A stretch of 64,000 bases of DNA from Apirhabdus apintestini (GCA_033977085.1 CP138906.1:1302001-1366000), one strand, 5' to 3'; shown: positions 1 through 11,428, counted from the stretch's first letter. Notes: a model not told the origin generated them from the letters alone. Numbers and translations are program-made.

Positions 1-1
1 A

Positions 2-216
2 TGGCTTGATACCGGAACCTGGGATAGCATGACAGAGGCATCTCAGTTTGTGCATACGATTGAAAAAGACAGGGTCTCAAAATTGCCTGTCTTGAAGAGA
101 TCGCCTGGCGTAAAGGATGGATCTCTACCGAACGATTAATGCATGAAGCAGCGCTGCTTGGGAAGACGGAATATGGCAATTATCTTACTTATCTTCTCCA
201 AGATTATAGCAGGTAA
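2..216 (+). CDS. rmlA: Glucose-1-phosphate thymidylyltransferase, C-terminal end (partial)
   Basis: This is the last ~71 codons of an RmlA/RfbA-type enzyme, which makes dTDP-glucose for the dTDP-rhamnose branch of O-antigen synthesis. The visible sequence starts at the conserved WLDTGTWDSM segment and continues through TIEKRQGLKIACLEEIAWRKGW, the usual C-terminal signature, to a TAA at 214-216. The frame breaks near position 70 in an A-rich run; restoring one base joins the two parts. Its place directly before wzzB makes it the last gene of the O-antigen cluster, where E. coli would have gnd and ugd. Confidence 0.82.
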
Positions 217-368
217 CCGCTTAATTTTTATGCCCTGAATATGCTCAGTTTGCTGATTTTTAGCTTTTTCTTAACGAGGATGCTTACCGCTCTGACCCAC
301 TCTATGTAATACTAGGGGCTTTACTTTTGGTGTGATGTATCGCCTTTTAATAATTTTATAGGGTTACT

Positions 369-1364
369 ATGAGTCCAGATACTTATTCCGCAGACCATTC
401 TCGCACCTCAGCGGAGAATGTCGATCTGCTGGATATTGTGATGCAATTGTGGCGGGCAAAAGGCACTGTGTGCATTTTTATTGTGGTGTGTATTCTGCTG
501 GCGGTGGCCTATTTATTTGTCGTGCAAGAAAAGTGGACCTCCACGGCGGTGGTAACGATGCCGGATGCCGGGCAGGTTGCAAATTATAACAACTCGATGA
601 GCATTATTTACGCGCAGAATCGCGCAAGCGCTCCCAGCGTGACGGATATTCAGAATCGTTTTTTCGGGCGTTTTAATTCACTGATGTCTGCGCTATCCGA
701 AGAACTGGACAACCAACAAGAACCAGAAAAATTAACCATTGAACCCGCAGTAAAAGGGCAATCAATGCCGCTTAAAATCAGCTATGTAGGGGCGAGTGGT
801 CCTGAGGCGCGTAAAACCCTCACTGCCTATATGGCGAAGATTAATCAGCGCGTGATTGAAGAGATGAACAAAGACACGGTCATCAACATCAACGCCACAA
901 TGAAAGACCTGAAAAGTTCGCTCGATACGCAGATGATGGTGGCGAAAGAGCAGCGTAAGCAGCGCCTTGAGGTGTTAAATCAGGCGTTAAAAATAGCAAA
1001 GCAGAGTAATATACAGAATACGCTAGTTCAGCAGGCGGAAACACTTTCTGAAGACACGCTATTTGCGCTGGGGAGTAACGCCCTGGAAGCGACAATTGAA
1101 AATGAGTCAACGCGTCCGCTGCCGTTAAAAGATCAGTACTATAACACTTTGCAGTCCTATATGGCCGTTAAAGCGCTGGCGAAGAAACCAGATACCGTCG
1201 CCTCTTATCACTATGTCATGAAACCCAGCCTTCCTATTCGACGCGATAGTCCGAAGCGCGGGCTAACCTTGATTTTATCGGTGTTAGTGGGCGGAATGCT
1301 CGGCGCCGGGTTTGTGCTGGCGCGTAATGCGCTGCGAAACTATAAATCGGAAGCGGCGCGGTAA
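369..1364 (+). CDS. wzzB: O-antigen chain length determinant WzzB
   Basis: Inner-membrane polysaccharide co-polymerase that sets the modal length of Wzy-polymerised O-antigen. The 331-residue protein has the family layout: a short cytoplasmic N-terminus, a membrane segment at about residues 33-53, a long periplasmic coiled domain, and a C-terminal proline-containing segment (PSLPIRRDSPKRG) leading into the second membrane span at about 298-318. Length is close to the usual 325-330. It is one of the few unbroken ORFs here. It sits between the O-antigen cluster and the his operon, as in E. coli and Salmonella, and is followed by a terminator. Confidence 0.95.
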   Translation: MSPDTYSADHSRTSAENVDLLDIVMQLWRAKGTVCIFIVVCILLAVAYLFVVQEKWTSTAVVTMPDAGQVANYNNSMSIIYAQNRASAPSVTDIQNRFFGRFNSLMSALSEELDNQQEPEKLTIEPAVKGQSMPLKISYVGASGPEARKTLTAYMAKINQRVIEEMNKDTVININATMKDLKSSLDTQMMVAKEQRKQRLEVLNQALKIAKQSNIQNTLVQQAETLSEDTLFALGSNALEATIENESTRPLPLKDQYYNTLQSYMAVKALAKKPDTVASYHYVMKPSLPIRRDSPKRGLTLILSVLVGGMLGAGFVLARNALRNYKSEAAR

Positions 1365-1408
1365 AAGTAGCGCTTGTAATTGTGATTCAGGCCCGAATGC
1401 CTGAGTGA

Positions 1409-1441
1409 AAAAGCCACTTGCTGTGATAAGTGGCTTTTTTA
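1409..1441 (+). terminator. Rho-independent terminator after wzzB
   Basis: A 9-bp stem (AAGCCACTT paired with AAGTGGCTT) with a short loop runs into a T run, about 45 bases after the wzzB stop. Confidence 0.8.
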
Positions 1442-1637
1442 CCTGCTAAAAACCACCTCTTATGGGCGTGGTTATCGACCTGGTCTCGTTCCGCCTGTAA
1501 AAACCTGCCCATGCAAAAACCTTTTCGTTGTGCAACTGATAAAGCATTAACCCTGAGCAGGTTTCAAAGTGTCAACAACGGGTAAAAAGTGATCCACTTA
1601 CCGTCACCACCAACGGTCTAATATTGATCCACCTTGC

Positions 1638-2416
1638 TTACTCAGGATTAGCTTCCGCTATAACCCCGGCCTTTCGTTTCTGCTTCAGTCGATAGCTCTC
1701 TCCTTTTATCTGGACTACGTGTGAGTGATGTAAGATCCGGTCCAGCATTGCCGATGTCAGGGCTGCATCACCCGCGAACGTCTGGTCCCACTGCCCGAAC
1801 GGCAGGTTAGAGGTCAGGATCATCGCGCTCTTTTCGTAACGTTTGGCAATGACCTGGAAGAACAGCTTTGCCTCTTCCTGGCTGAACGGCAGATAGCCTA
1901 TTTCGTCGATGATGAGCAGTTTGGGGGCCATGACACCGCGATTGAGTGTCGTTTTGTAACGCCCCTGACGCTGGGAAGTCGACGAGCTGTAACAGCAGGT
2001 CCGCTGCTGTTGTGAAGCGAACCTTGATGCCCGCCCGTACTGCCTCGTAGCCCATGGCTATCGCCAGATGTGTTTTCCCCACGCCCGAGGGGCCCAGCAA
2101 CACGATGTTTTCGTTACGTTCGATGAAGCTCAGGGAACGCAGCGACTGGATTTGCTTCTGAGGTGCGCCGGTGGCGAAGGTGAAGTCGTATTCCTCGAAC
2201 GTCTTCACCGCCGGGAAGGCTGCCATCCGCGTGTACATCGCCTGTTTACGCTGATGCCGGGCCAGTTTCTCCTCATGTAGCAGGTGCTCCGGGAAGTCCA
2301 TATAGCTCCATTCCTGATCCACTGCCTGTTGCGACAGTGCCGGCGCCGCGCCGATAAGGCTGTCCAGCTGGGCTGTTCAGCAAGCACCATCAGCCGTTGA
2401 TGTTGTAGTTCGACCA

Positions 2417-2420
<4 letters not shown>
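1638..2420 (-). CDS. istB: IS21-family IstB helper ATPase (frameshifted)
   Basis: AAA+ ATPase that assists the IstA transposase, about 260 residues. The Walker A motif GPSGVGKTH and Walker B segment LLIIDEIGYLPF are clear. The start is the ATGATGG at 2418-2420, which overlaps the istA stop as usual in IS21 elements. Two indels break the frame compared with copy 2: one missing base near 2370 and one extra base near 1982 (GTCGACGAGCTG against GTCGACAGCTG in copy 2). The defects differ from those in copy 2. Confidence 0.88.
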
Positions 2421-3439
<1,019 letters not shown>

Positions 3440-3530
3440 AAGCTCCCCTGTATTCAGAGGAGCAGATTAACCCCTGGATCAGTTTTCAACCGCTGGGGTG
3501 GATCAGTTTTGCACCGTTGGTAACACAAAG

Positions 3531-3940
3531 CGCTTCCCGCGTGATATGACACTGCTAATGCCACACAGCCAGGCCGCCCTGGTGCCGATTTCGAATACTG
3601 AAGAACAGTGCTGGGAAGGAGATTTACAGGGAGATCAGGATATTAAGCCAACAGTTTCATATTAAAACAGTGAGGCTAAATATTCTGCTGGATCATGTCT
3701 ATTTACCGGTAAAAATCCCGCCAAAGCTGCCAGTATCGGAAGTCATGGGCCATCAGAAGGGCAGAGCAGCGATACGGCTCTTTAATAAATTCCCTACCTG
3801 AGGAAGCATAAACTGTGGGGTAATTACTTTTGGCGAAAGGGAATTGTGTGGATAGCGTAGGAGTGAACGCAAAAACGATCCGTTGATATGTAAAATATCA
3901 ATATAAATATGAACATGAAGAAAACCCATTGAGCCTGAAT
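3531..3940 (+). pseudogene. IS200/IS605-type TnpA remnant
   Basis: Reading across frames from about 3690 gives DHVYLPVKIPPKLPVSEVMG, the typical central motif of Y1 transposases. It continues with GHQKGRAAIRLF, then KLWGNYFWRKG, then a VNAKTIR-YVKYQ stretch that should hold the catalytic tyrosine. At least three frameshifts and stops interrupt it. A related remnant lies at 14253-14660 and matches the same motifs. Confidence 0.62.
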
Positions 3941-4143
3941 GGAAATGAAGCGAGGGCCAACGAGTTAGAGCTTAGTACGCCCTTCTGGGGCACCAAAGCA
4001 ATGCCGCCTTCTATGAAGACGGCATTTTTACTGCACTCAGGAGAGCGAGGCACTCAATCTGCTTACGGATGAAAGCTCCTGGTTAAAATCCTTTTTACTT
4101 CCGCCTGCCTGATTACTTTTTGCCCGGCAATAGAAACGGCGGT

Positions 4144-4754
4144 TTAACGGTGACGCTGGCGTAGATTATTAATCACTGCGCTGAGATCCAGGTCCTTATC
4201 CTGTAACAATACCAGCAGGTGATACAGTAAATCAGAGGCCTCGTTGATTAACTCATCCCGGTCGTTAACAACGGCGGCCAGCGCTGTTTCTACACCTTCT
4301 TCCCCACTTTTTGCGCGATGCGTTTTGTACCGCTGGCATACAGCTGTGCCGTATAAGATGTCTCTGGTGAGGCATTTTTCGCGCTGCTATCAATTGCTCC
4401 AGCTCGATAGAGAAAAAGGTGCTGATGACCGTTTTCACCAAAACAGCTTGATGTGCCCAGGTGGCAGGTAGGGCCGCTGGGGCTGGCTAAAACCAGCAGC
4501 GTGTCGTTATCGCAGTCGGGGATGATGTTAACCACCTGCAAAAAATCTCCGGACGTTTCCCCTTTAGTCCACAGCCGTGCTTTAGTACGGGAATAAAAGG
4601 TGACCTTTCCGGATTCCTGCGTTTTGCTGAGCGCTGCCGCATTCATATAACCGAGCATCAGCACCTCACCGGAAAGGGCGTGCTGCACTACAGCCGGCAT
4701 TAACCCATTGGTTTTCACCCAGTCCAGTCGGGATAACTGCTGTTCTGTTAACAT
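4144..4754 (-). CDS. hisI: Bifunctional phosphoribosyl-AMP cyclohydrolase / phosphoribosyl-ATP pyrophosphatase
   Basis: HisIE catalyses histidine steps 2 and 3: hydrolysis of PR-ATP to PR-AMP, and ring opening of PR-AMP. The N-terminal cyclohydrolase domain has WTKGETSG and the zinc-site segment PDCDNDTLL...GPTCH. The C-terminal MazG-like domain has the EASDLLYHLLVLL helix and ends NNLRQRHR. The corrected length is 203 residues, as in E. coli. One G is missing from a G run near 4302. The ATG overlaps the hisF stop. It is the last gene of the operon. Confidence 0.92.
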
Positions 4755-5522
4755 ATCCTTATCTCCATACCCTGTGTCGCGAGGTAGTTTTTCAGCTCGC
4801 CAATATTGATTATCTGTTTATGAAAAACCGATGCGGCTAAAGCGCCGTCTACGTTTGCTTCGTGGAAGGCATCATAAAAGTGTGACATTTCGCCGGCCCC
4901 GCCAGAGGCTATCAGCGGAACCCGGCAGGCGGCGCGTACTTTTTCAGTTGCACGAGATCGTAGCCGCTGCGCACGCCGTCCTGATTCATCATATTCAGGA
5001 CGATTTCACCCGCGCCGCGCTTTTGTACTTCCTGAACCCACGACAGGGTATCCCACTGCGTGACGCGCGTACGCCGTGCGTCGCCGGTATATTGATTAAC
5101 CTGGTATTGTCCGGCGCTCTCATCAAACCATGAGTCAATACCGACCACGACGCACTGCACGCCAAAGCAATCTGCCAGGCGTTCAATCAGGCTCGGGTCT
5201 GCCAGCGCCGGGGAGTTAATCGAAATTTTATCCGCGCCGAAAGAGAGCACTTTTCCGGCCTCTTCCACGGTTTTAATCCCGCCGGCGACGCAAAAAGTAA
5301 TATCAATAACTTCTGCGACGCGGGAAACCCAGCTTTTATCAACTACCCGGCTGTCGCTGGAAGCGGTGATATCATAGAAGACAAGTTCGTCTGCGCCTTC
5401 TTCCGCGTAGCGGCGGGCGAGGGAACAATATCGCCAATGATTTCATGATTGCGAAACTGTACGCCTTTCACCACCACGCCGTCGCGGACGTCGAGGCAGG
5501 GGATTATCCGTTTTGCCAGCAT
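4748..5522 (-). CDS. hisF: Imidazole glycerol phosphate synthase, cyclase subunit
   Basis: (beta/alpha)8 barrel subunit that joins ammonia from HisH to PRFAR, giving imidazole glycerol phosphate and AICAR. It starts MLAKRIIPCLDVRDG with the catalytic aspartate, and has CVAGGIKTVEEA and ASGGAG phosphate-binding loops. The second catalytic aspartate lies in LNMMNQDGVRSGYD. It is 258 residues once two one-base deletions near 5420 and 4925 are restored. It overlaps hisA by 19 bases and hisI by a few, typical of this operon. Confidence 0.92.
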
Positions 5523-6241
5523 TGGATAGCCTCCGTAACCGTAAATTCCTGTTCCAGCAACGCTCGGCCCACAATGACTCCGCGAACGCTGCTTCCGCGC
5601 AGGGCGCTAATATCCGCTAATTCGCCAATCCCGCCGGAGGACTGAAATGCAACCTGCGGGTAGCGCGCGCAAAGCTCCTGATACAGCGCAACGTTCGCCC
5701 CTGCGAGCGTGCCGTCGCGAGAAATATCGGTGCACAGCACGTGTTTTAGTCCGAGGGGAAGATAGTATTCAATCAGCGTCTCAAGGGTTGTTCCTGAGTT
5801 CTCCTGCCAGCCGTTGACGGCCACCAGCTTTCTGTTATCAGCATCAATGCGTACATCCAGCGCCAGAACCAGCGCCTCAGCGCCGAATCGCTGAAACCAG
5901 CCCGCTACGCTTTGCGGCTGCTTCACTGCGGTAGAACCCACCACTACCCGCGAGACGCCGGCATTAAGCAGCGCAGCAGCGTCTTCTTCGCTACGCACGC
6001 CGCCGCCAACCTGTACCGGAACCGTAACGCCAGCAACCAGCGATGTAAGCAGTGGGATTTGGCGCCGGGTCGGATCTTTAGCACCGCTCAAATCAACCAG
6101 ATGCAGGGCGCCGGCGCCCTGAGCCACGTATTCCTGCAGGCGGGGAAGCGGGGCGCTGCCATAGTCACGCCGTTTATCGTAATTACCCTGATGCAGGCGC
6201 ACTACGGCGCCGTCAATTAAATCTAATGCTGGAATGATCAT
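5504..6241 (-). CDS. hisA: Phosphoribosylformimino-5-aminoimidazole carboxamide ribotide isomerase
   Basis: HisA is the barrel isomerase of histidine step 4 (ProFAR to PRFAR). The true start is MIIPALDLIDG at 6241, giving 245 residues, the E. coli length; the longer upstream reading belongs to hisH sequence. Visible features are the catalytic aspartate in PALDLID, the phosphate loops GGGVRS and SSGGIGE, and the second catalytic aspartate in CTDISRDGT. This gene is unbroken. Its start overlaps the hisH stop by one base. Confidence 0.95.
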   Translation of the reverse strand: MIIPALDLIDGAVVRLHQGNYDKRRDYGSAPLPRLQEYVAQGAGALHLVDLSGAKDPTRRQIPLLTSLVAGVTVPVQVGGGVRSEEDAAALLNAGVSRVVVGSTAVKQPQSVAGWFQRFGAEALVLALDVRIDADNRKLVAVNGWQENSGTTLETLIEYYLPLGLKHVLCTDISRDGTLAGANVALYQELCARYPQVAFQSSGGIGELADISALRGSSVRGVIVGRALLEQEFTVTEAIQCWQNG

Positions 6242-6828
6242 CACATCTCCAGAAAATTTTTGATTAACCGGGCGCCCGCCTGGCCGGATCGTTCCGGGTG
6301 AAACTGCACGCCGTAAAAATTCTCTTTTGCACGGCGGCGCTAAACGCGTCACCGTAATCACATTGTGCAATGGTATAGGGATTTACCGGCATGGCGTAGC
6401 CGTGGACAAAATAGAACCACGCGCCCTCATCAATGCCGCGAAATAAATGATGCCCTGCCAAAGACGTAATGCGATTCCAGCCCATATGCGGTAGCGGCAG
6501 TCCCCGATCGATAAATTTTTGCACCGGTACGTCAATAATATCGAGGGGCGCGACCCTGGGCTTTCTTCGCTGGCGTTGCCTAATAATTGCATTCCAAGGC
6601 AAATGCCCAGCACCGGCTGGGTACAGGCTTTAATCAGTGGGATCAGCGCATAGTTCTGTAATCTGTCCATCGCCGCCTGTGCGGTACCAACCCCGGCAGG
6701 ACGATTTTATCGGCGCTAAGTACCACATCAGGATCGCGGCTCACCTCCGGGGTATATCCCAGGCGCTGGATTGCCCATTTAACCGACGCCAGGTTGGCGC
6801 ACCCGGTATCAAGGATGACCACCTTCAT
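6241..6828 (-). CDS. hisH: Imidazole glycerol phosphate synthase, glutamine amidotransferase subunit (frameshifted)
   Basis: Class I glutaminase that supplies ammonia to HisF. Start MKVVILDTGCANLASV at 6828. The nucleophile cysteine lies in LGICLGMQLL and the catalytic His-Glu pair in FHPERSG near the end (NFLEM then stop). The restored length is about 195-196 residues. The frame breaks at three places (about 6700, 6560 and 6320), each consistent with a one-base indel. All catalytic residues remain if the frame is restored. Confidence 0.88.
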
Positions 6829-7894
6829 TACAGCACCCCTTTAGATGAAGGGAGAACGTCGCCCTCAACCCGAATGGCCTGACGCAGCGTGCGGCCAAAG
6901 GCTTTAAACAGGCTCTCTGCCCGATGGTGATCGTTTTTACCTTTTGTTTTGAGGTGGAGCGTGACGCCCATCGCATAGGAAAGCGAGCGGAAAAAATGTT
7001 CAATCATTTCGGTACTGAGATCGCCCACGCGCTGAAAATTAAATTCGGCTTTATATTCAAGATGCGGCCGCCCGGAGATATCCAGCGCGCAGCGCGCCAG
7101 ACACTCATCCATAGGAAGCGTAAATCCAAATCGGGCAATGCCGCGCTTGTCGCCGAGCGCGGCTTTCAGCGCTTCACCCAGCGCCAGACCGGTATCTTCC
7201 ACGGTGTGATGATCGTCAATATACAGGTCGCCTTTGACGCTAATGTGTAGGCGAAAGCCGCCGTGCGTGGCTATCTGATCCAACATATGATCGAAAAAGC
7301 CGATGCCGGTGCTAATGCGATTTTCCCCTCGCGATCGAGCCAGAGTTCAACGTCAATGTGGGTCTCTTTCGTGTTACGGATCGCGTGTGCGTGGCGGTCC
7401 CGGCGGGTAAGTCGTGCGGCAATCGCGGGCCAAGGCAGGCTTTCACGCTGATAACGCAGCCCGCTGATGCCCATATTCTTCGCCAGTGTAATATCGGTTT
7501 CCCGGTCCCCAATCACATAGCTTTGCGTAACATCCAGCGCGCCCGTTTCCAGATAATGTCGCACCAGCCCGGTATTGGGCTTGCGGCAAGCGCAGTTTTC
7601 TTCAGGCAAATGGGGGCAAATCAATACCTCTTCGAAATCGATGCCCTGGGAGGCAAAGATGTCCAGCATTAGCCGGTGCGGGGTATCAAAACTTGCGCGT
7701 GGAAAGCGTTTGCTGCCTAGCCCGTCCTGGTTCGTCACCATTACCAGCGTAAAGCCTGCCTGTTTTAGCGCGAGCAGGGCTGGAATAACGTCAGGTTCAA
7801 ACGCGAGTTTCTCCACGCTGTCGACCTGATAATCCTCAGGCGGCTCGGTAATTAACGTGCCATCACGATCGATGAAAAGGTATTTCTGACTCAT
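6828..7894 (-). CDS. hisB: Bifunctional histidinol-phosphatase / imidazoleglycerol-phosphate dehydratase
   Basis: The N-terminal HAD phosphatase domain begins MSQKYLFIDRDGTL, with the DRDGT nucleophile motif and the zinc cysteines in CPHLPEENCACRKP. The C-terminal dehydratase has the manganese-site motifs DHMLDQ, DDHHTVED and NDHHRAESLFKA. The total is 355 residues, as in E. coli, after restoring one base near 7315, where the two domains are split between frames. It performs the dehydratase and phosphatase steps of histidine synthesis. Confidence 0.92.
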
Positions 7895-8962
7895 TAACGC
7901 GTCTCCTTTAGCGCCAGCAGCGCATCGAGCACGCGCTGGCATTCTTCCCGGGTGCCGATAGTTATGCGCAGGCAGTCCGCCAGCCCGTACTGACGACTCT
8001 GATCGCGCAGCACAATGCCCTGCTGGCGAAGCGCATTGAAAATAGCGGTGGCATTGTGCAGGCGTACTAGCAGATAGTTCGCCTGAGAAGAATAGACGTT
8101 TTCTACGCCCTCAATCTGGCTAAGTTGTTCGCTGAACCAGTCGCGAATGCTACAAATCTCAGCGACGCGCAGACGCATGGCGGCAATATTCTCCGCCGAC
8201 AGCGCCTGAGCGGCGATATCGGCGACCGGCGCGGCCAGCGGATAGGGCGCGATGGTTTTCAGCAACAGCCGAATTATCTCGTGGTTCGCCAGGGTAAAGC
8301 CGCAGCGCAGGCCTGCCAGAGCGAACGCCTTGGAGAGCGTGCGTAAAATAACCAGGTGAGGATAATGGCTCAGCCAGCCTGCCAGCGATGCCTGCGGGCA
8401 GAACTCTATATAGGCTTCATCGACGACCACCAGCGCACGCTGGCAAGTTAACTCAAGAAGCGCGCGTATATCATCCGGGTTAAGCCGCTGCCCGGTTGGG
8501 TTATTTGGGCTGCACACGAAAACAATGTTGACGCCGTTAATCTGGCGCGCGATTTCCGGCAAATCGAGCTCGCCCATCGCTGAGCAATGGCACTGCGCGG
8601 CGCTCCACCCCTGCGGTTTCCGCGCTAGCGCTATACATGCCGTACGTCGGTGGGCAATAAAGCATGGCATCGCGGCCCGGCTCGCAAAAAGTACGGATCA
8701 GAAGGTCGATGCCTTCATCAGCGCCGCGACTAACCAGCACCTGGTCAGGTTTTACGCCCGCATAGTCGGCGTAGCGATTAATCACCCGTGCGGGCTGACA
8801 CTCCGGGTAGCGGTTGAGCGTTTGTTGGGTCAGCGTATACGGAAGCGGCGTTGGATATTCATTCGCGTTCAGCCAGACGTCGCCGCTTCCACCAAGGCGA
8901 CGGGCGGATAAATAGGGCGTCAGTTTGCGCACGCAGTCGCGCGCCAGTAATGCAATGCTCAT
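7894..8962 (-). CDS. hisC: Histidinol-phosphate aminotransferase
   Basis: PLP-dependent class II aminotransferase converting imidazole acetol phosphate to histidinol phosphate. It starts MSIALLARDCVRKLTPYLSA. Substrate and cofactor segments CSPNNPTGQ and VVVDEAYIEF are present, with the Schiff-base lysine in TLSKAFALAGLRCGF. It ends LLALKETR at the hisB start. It is about 356 residues over the full span. A frame break near 8590 splits it into N- and C-terminal halves. Confidence 0.92.
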
Positions 8963-10263
8963 AGCGTCTCCTTCAGGGCGGCAAGGCGCAGCGTAACGGC
9001 ATTTTTATGCGCTATCAGGCGCTCTGCCGCTGCGAGGCACTCGACGGCTGGAGCCAGCGCCGCGAAGCCGTCTACGGTTAGCTCCTGCACCGTCATGCGT
9101 TTTTGGAAATCTGGCAGGCCCAGGCTGGAACAGGTAGCGGTATATCCATACGTCGGTAACACGTGGTTAGTGCCAGAGGCGTAATCGCCCGCGGATTCTG
9201 GCGACCAGTCCCCCAGAAATACCGAACCGGCGCTGGTGATATCGACAACCAGTTCACGGGCGTTGCGCGTCTGGATCATTAAATGTTCCGGGCCGTACTG
9301 GTTCGAAATTGCAACGCACTGAGCCAGATCGCGGGCGATAATGACGCGGCTGGCTGCCAGCGCCTGGCGCGCGGTTTCTGCGCGTGGGAGATTAGCCAAC
9401 TGGTGTGATATCTCTTTCACGACGCGCTGGGCCATAGCGCGCTCGGGCGTGAGCAAAATGACCTGCGAGTCCGGGCCGTGCTCCGCCTGTGATAAAAGAT
9501 CGGCGGCAATAAATGCCGGCGTTGCGCCCGCGTCCGCGATGATCAGTACTTCAGACGGACCCGCCGGCATATCTATCGCCGCACCGTCGGGGCGGCGGGC
9601 AACCTGGCGTTTGGCCTCGGTAACCCAGGCGTTTCCAGGCCCGAAAATTTTATCTACCCGGGGCAGACTTTCGCTACCGAAAGCCATGGCGGCAATCGCC
9701 TGCGCTCCGCCCACCTGATAAATCAATTCGATGCCGCACAGTTCGGCAGCATAAAGAATTTCATCGGCAATGGGCGGCGGTGAACAGAGCACGATCTGAC
9801 GGCAGCCTGCGATGCGCGCTGGAATGGCTAACATTAATACCGTTGAAAACAGCGGCGCAGAACCGCCGGGTATATATAACCCGATCGCATCTATGGGGCG
9901 CGTTAGCTGCTGGCAGCGCACGCCGGGCTGGGTTTCGATATCGACCGGCTGCTGGCGCTGGGCATAGTGAAAACGCTTAATATTGCGTGCGGCCACTGCC
10001 AGCGCGCTTTTGAAGTCGTCGCTCAGGCGCGCACCTGCCTAGGCTATCTCTGCGCCGTTGACCGCCAGCGCATCGACGGTCACGCCATCGAAACGGGCGC
10101 TGTATTCCCTGAGCGCTGCGTCGCCACGCTGTTTTACATCATCCAGGATCTCACTGACGCTGCGAGCGATGTGTTCCGATGACGCGAGGGTCGGGCGCTG
10201 TAGCAATGCCCGCCGCTGGGCCGGAGTGCAGTCATTCCAGTCAATTAGCGTATTGAAAGACAT
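8959..10263 (-). CDS. hisD: Histidinol dehydrogenase with an in-frame amber codon
   Basis: Zinc enzyme performing the last two oxidations of histidine synthesis. The length is exactly 434 codons plus stop, as in E. coli. Motifs include GLYIPGGSAPL, GGAQAIAAMAFG, GPGNAWVTEAKR and the catalytic NQYGPEHL histidine. Unlike its neighbours the defect is not an indel: codon 75 is TAG (10039-10041) and the frame stays open on both sides. A G-to-T change in GAG would produce it. The start MSFNTLIDWN is standard. Confidence 0.92.
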
Positions 10264-10268
10264 TGCGA

Positions 10269-11166
10269 TTACTCCATCATTTTTTCAATAGGTAGCACCA
10301 GAATAGAACTGGCGCCCAGCGCTTTAAGTTTTTCCATGGTTTCCCAGAACAGGCTTTCACTGCTCACCATATGCAGCGCAACGCGCTGCCTGTCGCCGGC
10401 CAGCGGCAAAATGGTTGGACGCTCGGCCCCGGGCAATAATGCGACGATATCCTCAAGCTTGTCCTGCGGAGCGTGCAGCATAATGTATTTGGACTCACGC
10501 GCCTGAATAACGCCCTGGATGCGAGTCAACAATTTATCGATAAGCCGCTGTTTATCGGGTGCCATCACGCCGTCTCGCTGTATCAGGCAGGCGTTAGAGC
10601 GATAGATAACTTCGACTTCGCGTAAACCGTTGGCTTCAAGCGTGGCGCCGGTAGAGACAAGGTCGCAGATAGCGTCGGCCAGCCCGGCGCGCGGCGCGAC
10701 TTCGACAGAGCCGTTGAGCAGGCAGGACTTAAAGGGGATGTTTTTTGGTCGAGATAACGTTTTAGCAGGTGAGGGTAAGAGGTGGCGATGCGCTTGTTGC
10801 CAAGCCCTGCCGGGCCGTCCCGGGTTCATCTGCCGGTGTGGCCAGCGCCAGGCGACAGGCGCCAAAATCAAGGCGGCGCAGCGTAAAGTAGCGCGGATCG
10901 TCGCCCTGAGCGCGGCGGGATAGCGGCTCTTCCTCCAGTACGTTTTCCCCGATAATGCCAAGGTCGACTACGCCATCCATAACCAGCCCGGGGATGTCGT
11001 CATCCCGTACGCGCAGAATATCGATAGGCATGTTTTCAGCCAGCGCGATTAATCGTTGGGTATGTAAATTGATTTTTATGCCACAGCGCGCCAGTAATTC
11101 GCGCGAGTCATCGCTGAGCCTGCCTGATTTTTGAATCGCTATGCGTAAACGGCTGGAGTCTGACAT
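10269..11166 (-). CDS. hisG: ATP phosphoribosyltransferase
   Basis: First, feedback-inhibited enzyme of histidine synthesis, long HisG form. It starts MSDSSRLRIAIQKSGRLS. The catalytic domain includes ILRVRDDDIPGLVMDGVVDLG, and the PRPP-binding loop lies in DLVSTGATLEANGL. The C-terminal ACT-like regulatory domain ends ILVLPIEKMME. It is about 299 residues after restoring two bases near 10755-10810. It is the first structural gene after the hisL attenuator. Confidence 0.92.
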
Positions 11167-11211
11167 GTTATTTGCGCCTCATTGTCAAAATAGAGTTAAT
11201 GAAAAGCGTGC

Positions 11212-11252
11212 AGTAAAAGCCCCCGGAAGAAGCTCTTCCGGGGCTTTTTAAA
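11212..11252 (-). terminator. his operon attenuator
   Basis: On the minus strand a long stem (AAGCCCCGGAAGAG with CTTCTTCCGGGGGCTT) ends in CTTTTAC, between hisL and hisG. It matches the position and core sequence of the enterobacterial his attenuator. The terminal T run is shorter and less uniform than in E. coli. Confidence 0.88.
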
Positions 11253-11311
11253 CTGTGCGTTCAGCGCCGCTGGAAGAGCTTATTTGTCTTCCAGCACACA
11301 TCGCCCGAAGA

Positions 11312-11362
11312 CTAATCAGGGTGATGGTGATGATGGTGGCAATTATTTTGAACGCGATTCAT
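11312..11362 (-). CDS. hisL: his operon leader peptide
   Basis: A 16-codon leader reading MNRVQNNCHHHHHHPD, stop TAG at 11312-11314. The run of histidine codons lets ribosome stalling sense charged tRNA-His and control the attenuator just downstream. E. coli reads MTRVQFKH7PD, with seven histidines. Here there are six, the first replaced by cysteine. It is too short for ordinary ORF calling, but position, histidine run and attenuator make it certain. Confidence 0.95.
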   Translation of the reverse strand: MNRVQNNCHHHHHHPD

Positions 11363-11398
11363 AACAGTCTCGTGAATGATTATTCATGCTTGTTTATC

Positions 11399-11428
11399 AA
11401 CCTAAACCAGATTTACCTGACAAAGCAA
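11399..11428 (-). promoter_or_regulatory. his operon promoter
   Basis: On the minus strand, TTGCTT (-35) and TAGGTT (-10) are 18 bp apart, about 37 bp upstream of hisL. The sequence matches the known E. coli/Salmonella hisp1 layout. Confidence 0.7.

Noticed and set aside
9967..10182. Plus-strand ORF over hisD
   Set aside because: It is a shadow of hisD in another frame; many similar antisense ORFs over the his, hyc and IS genes were left out for the same reason.
4144..11166. The his operon as a truly decayed pathway
   Set aside because: Apart from the amber codon in hisD, its breaks are one-base indels that restore full E. coli-length proteins with all catalytic residues, which the IS comparison suggests are sequence errors.
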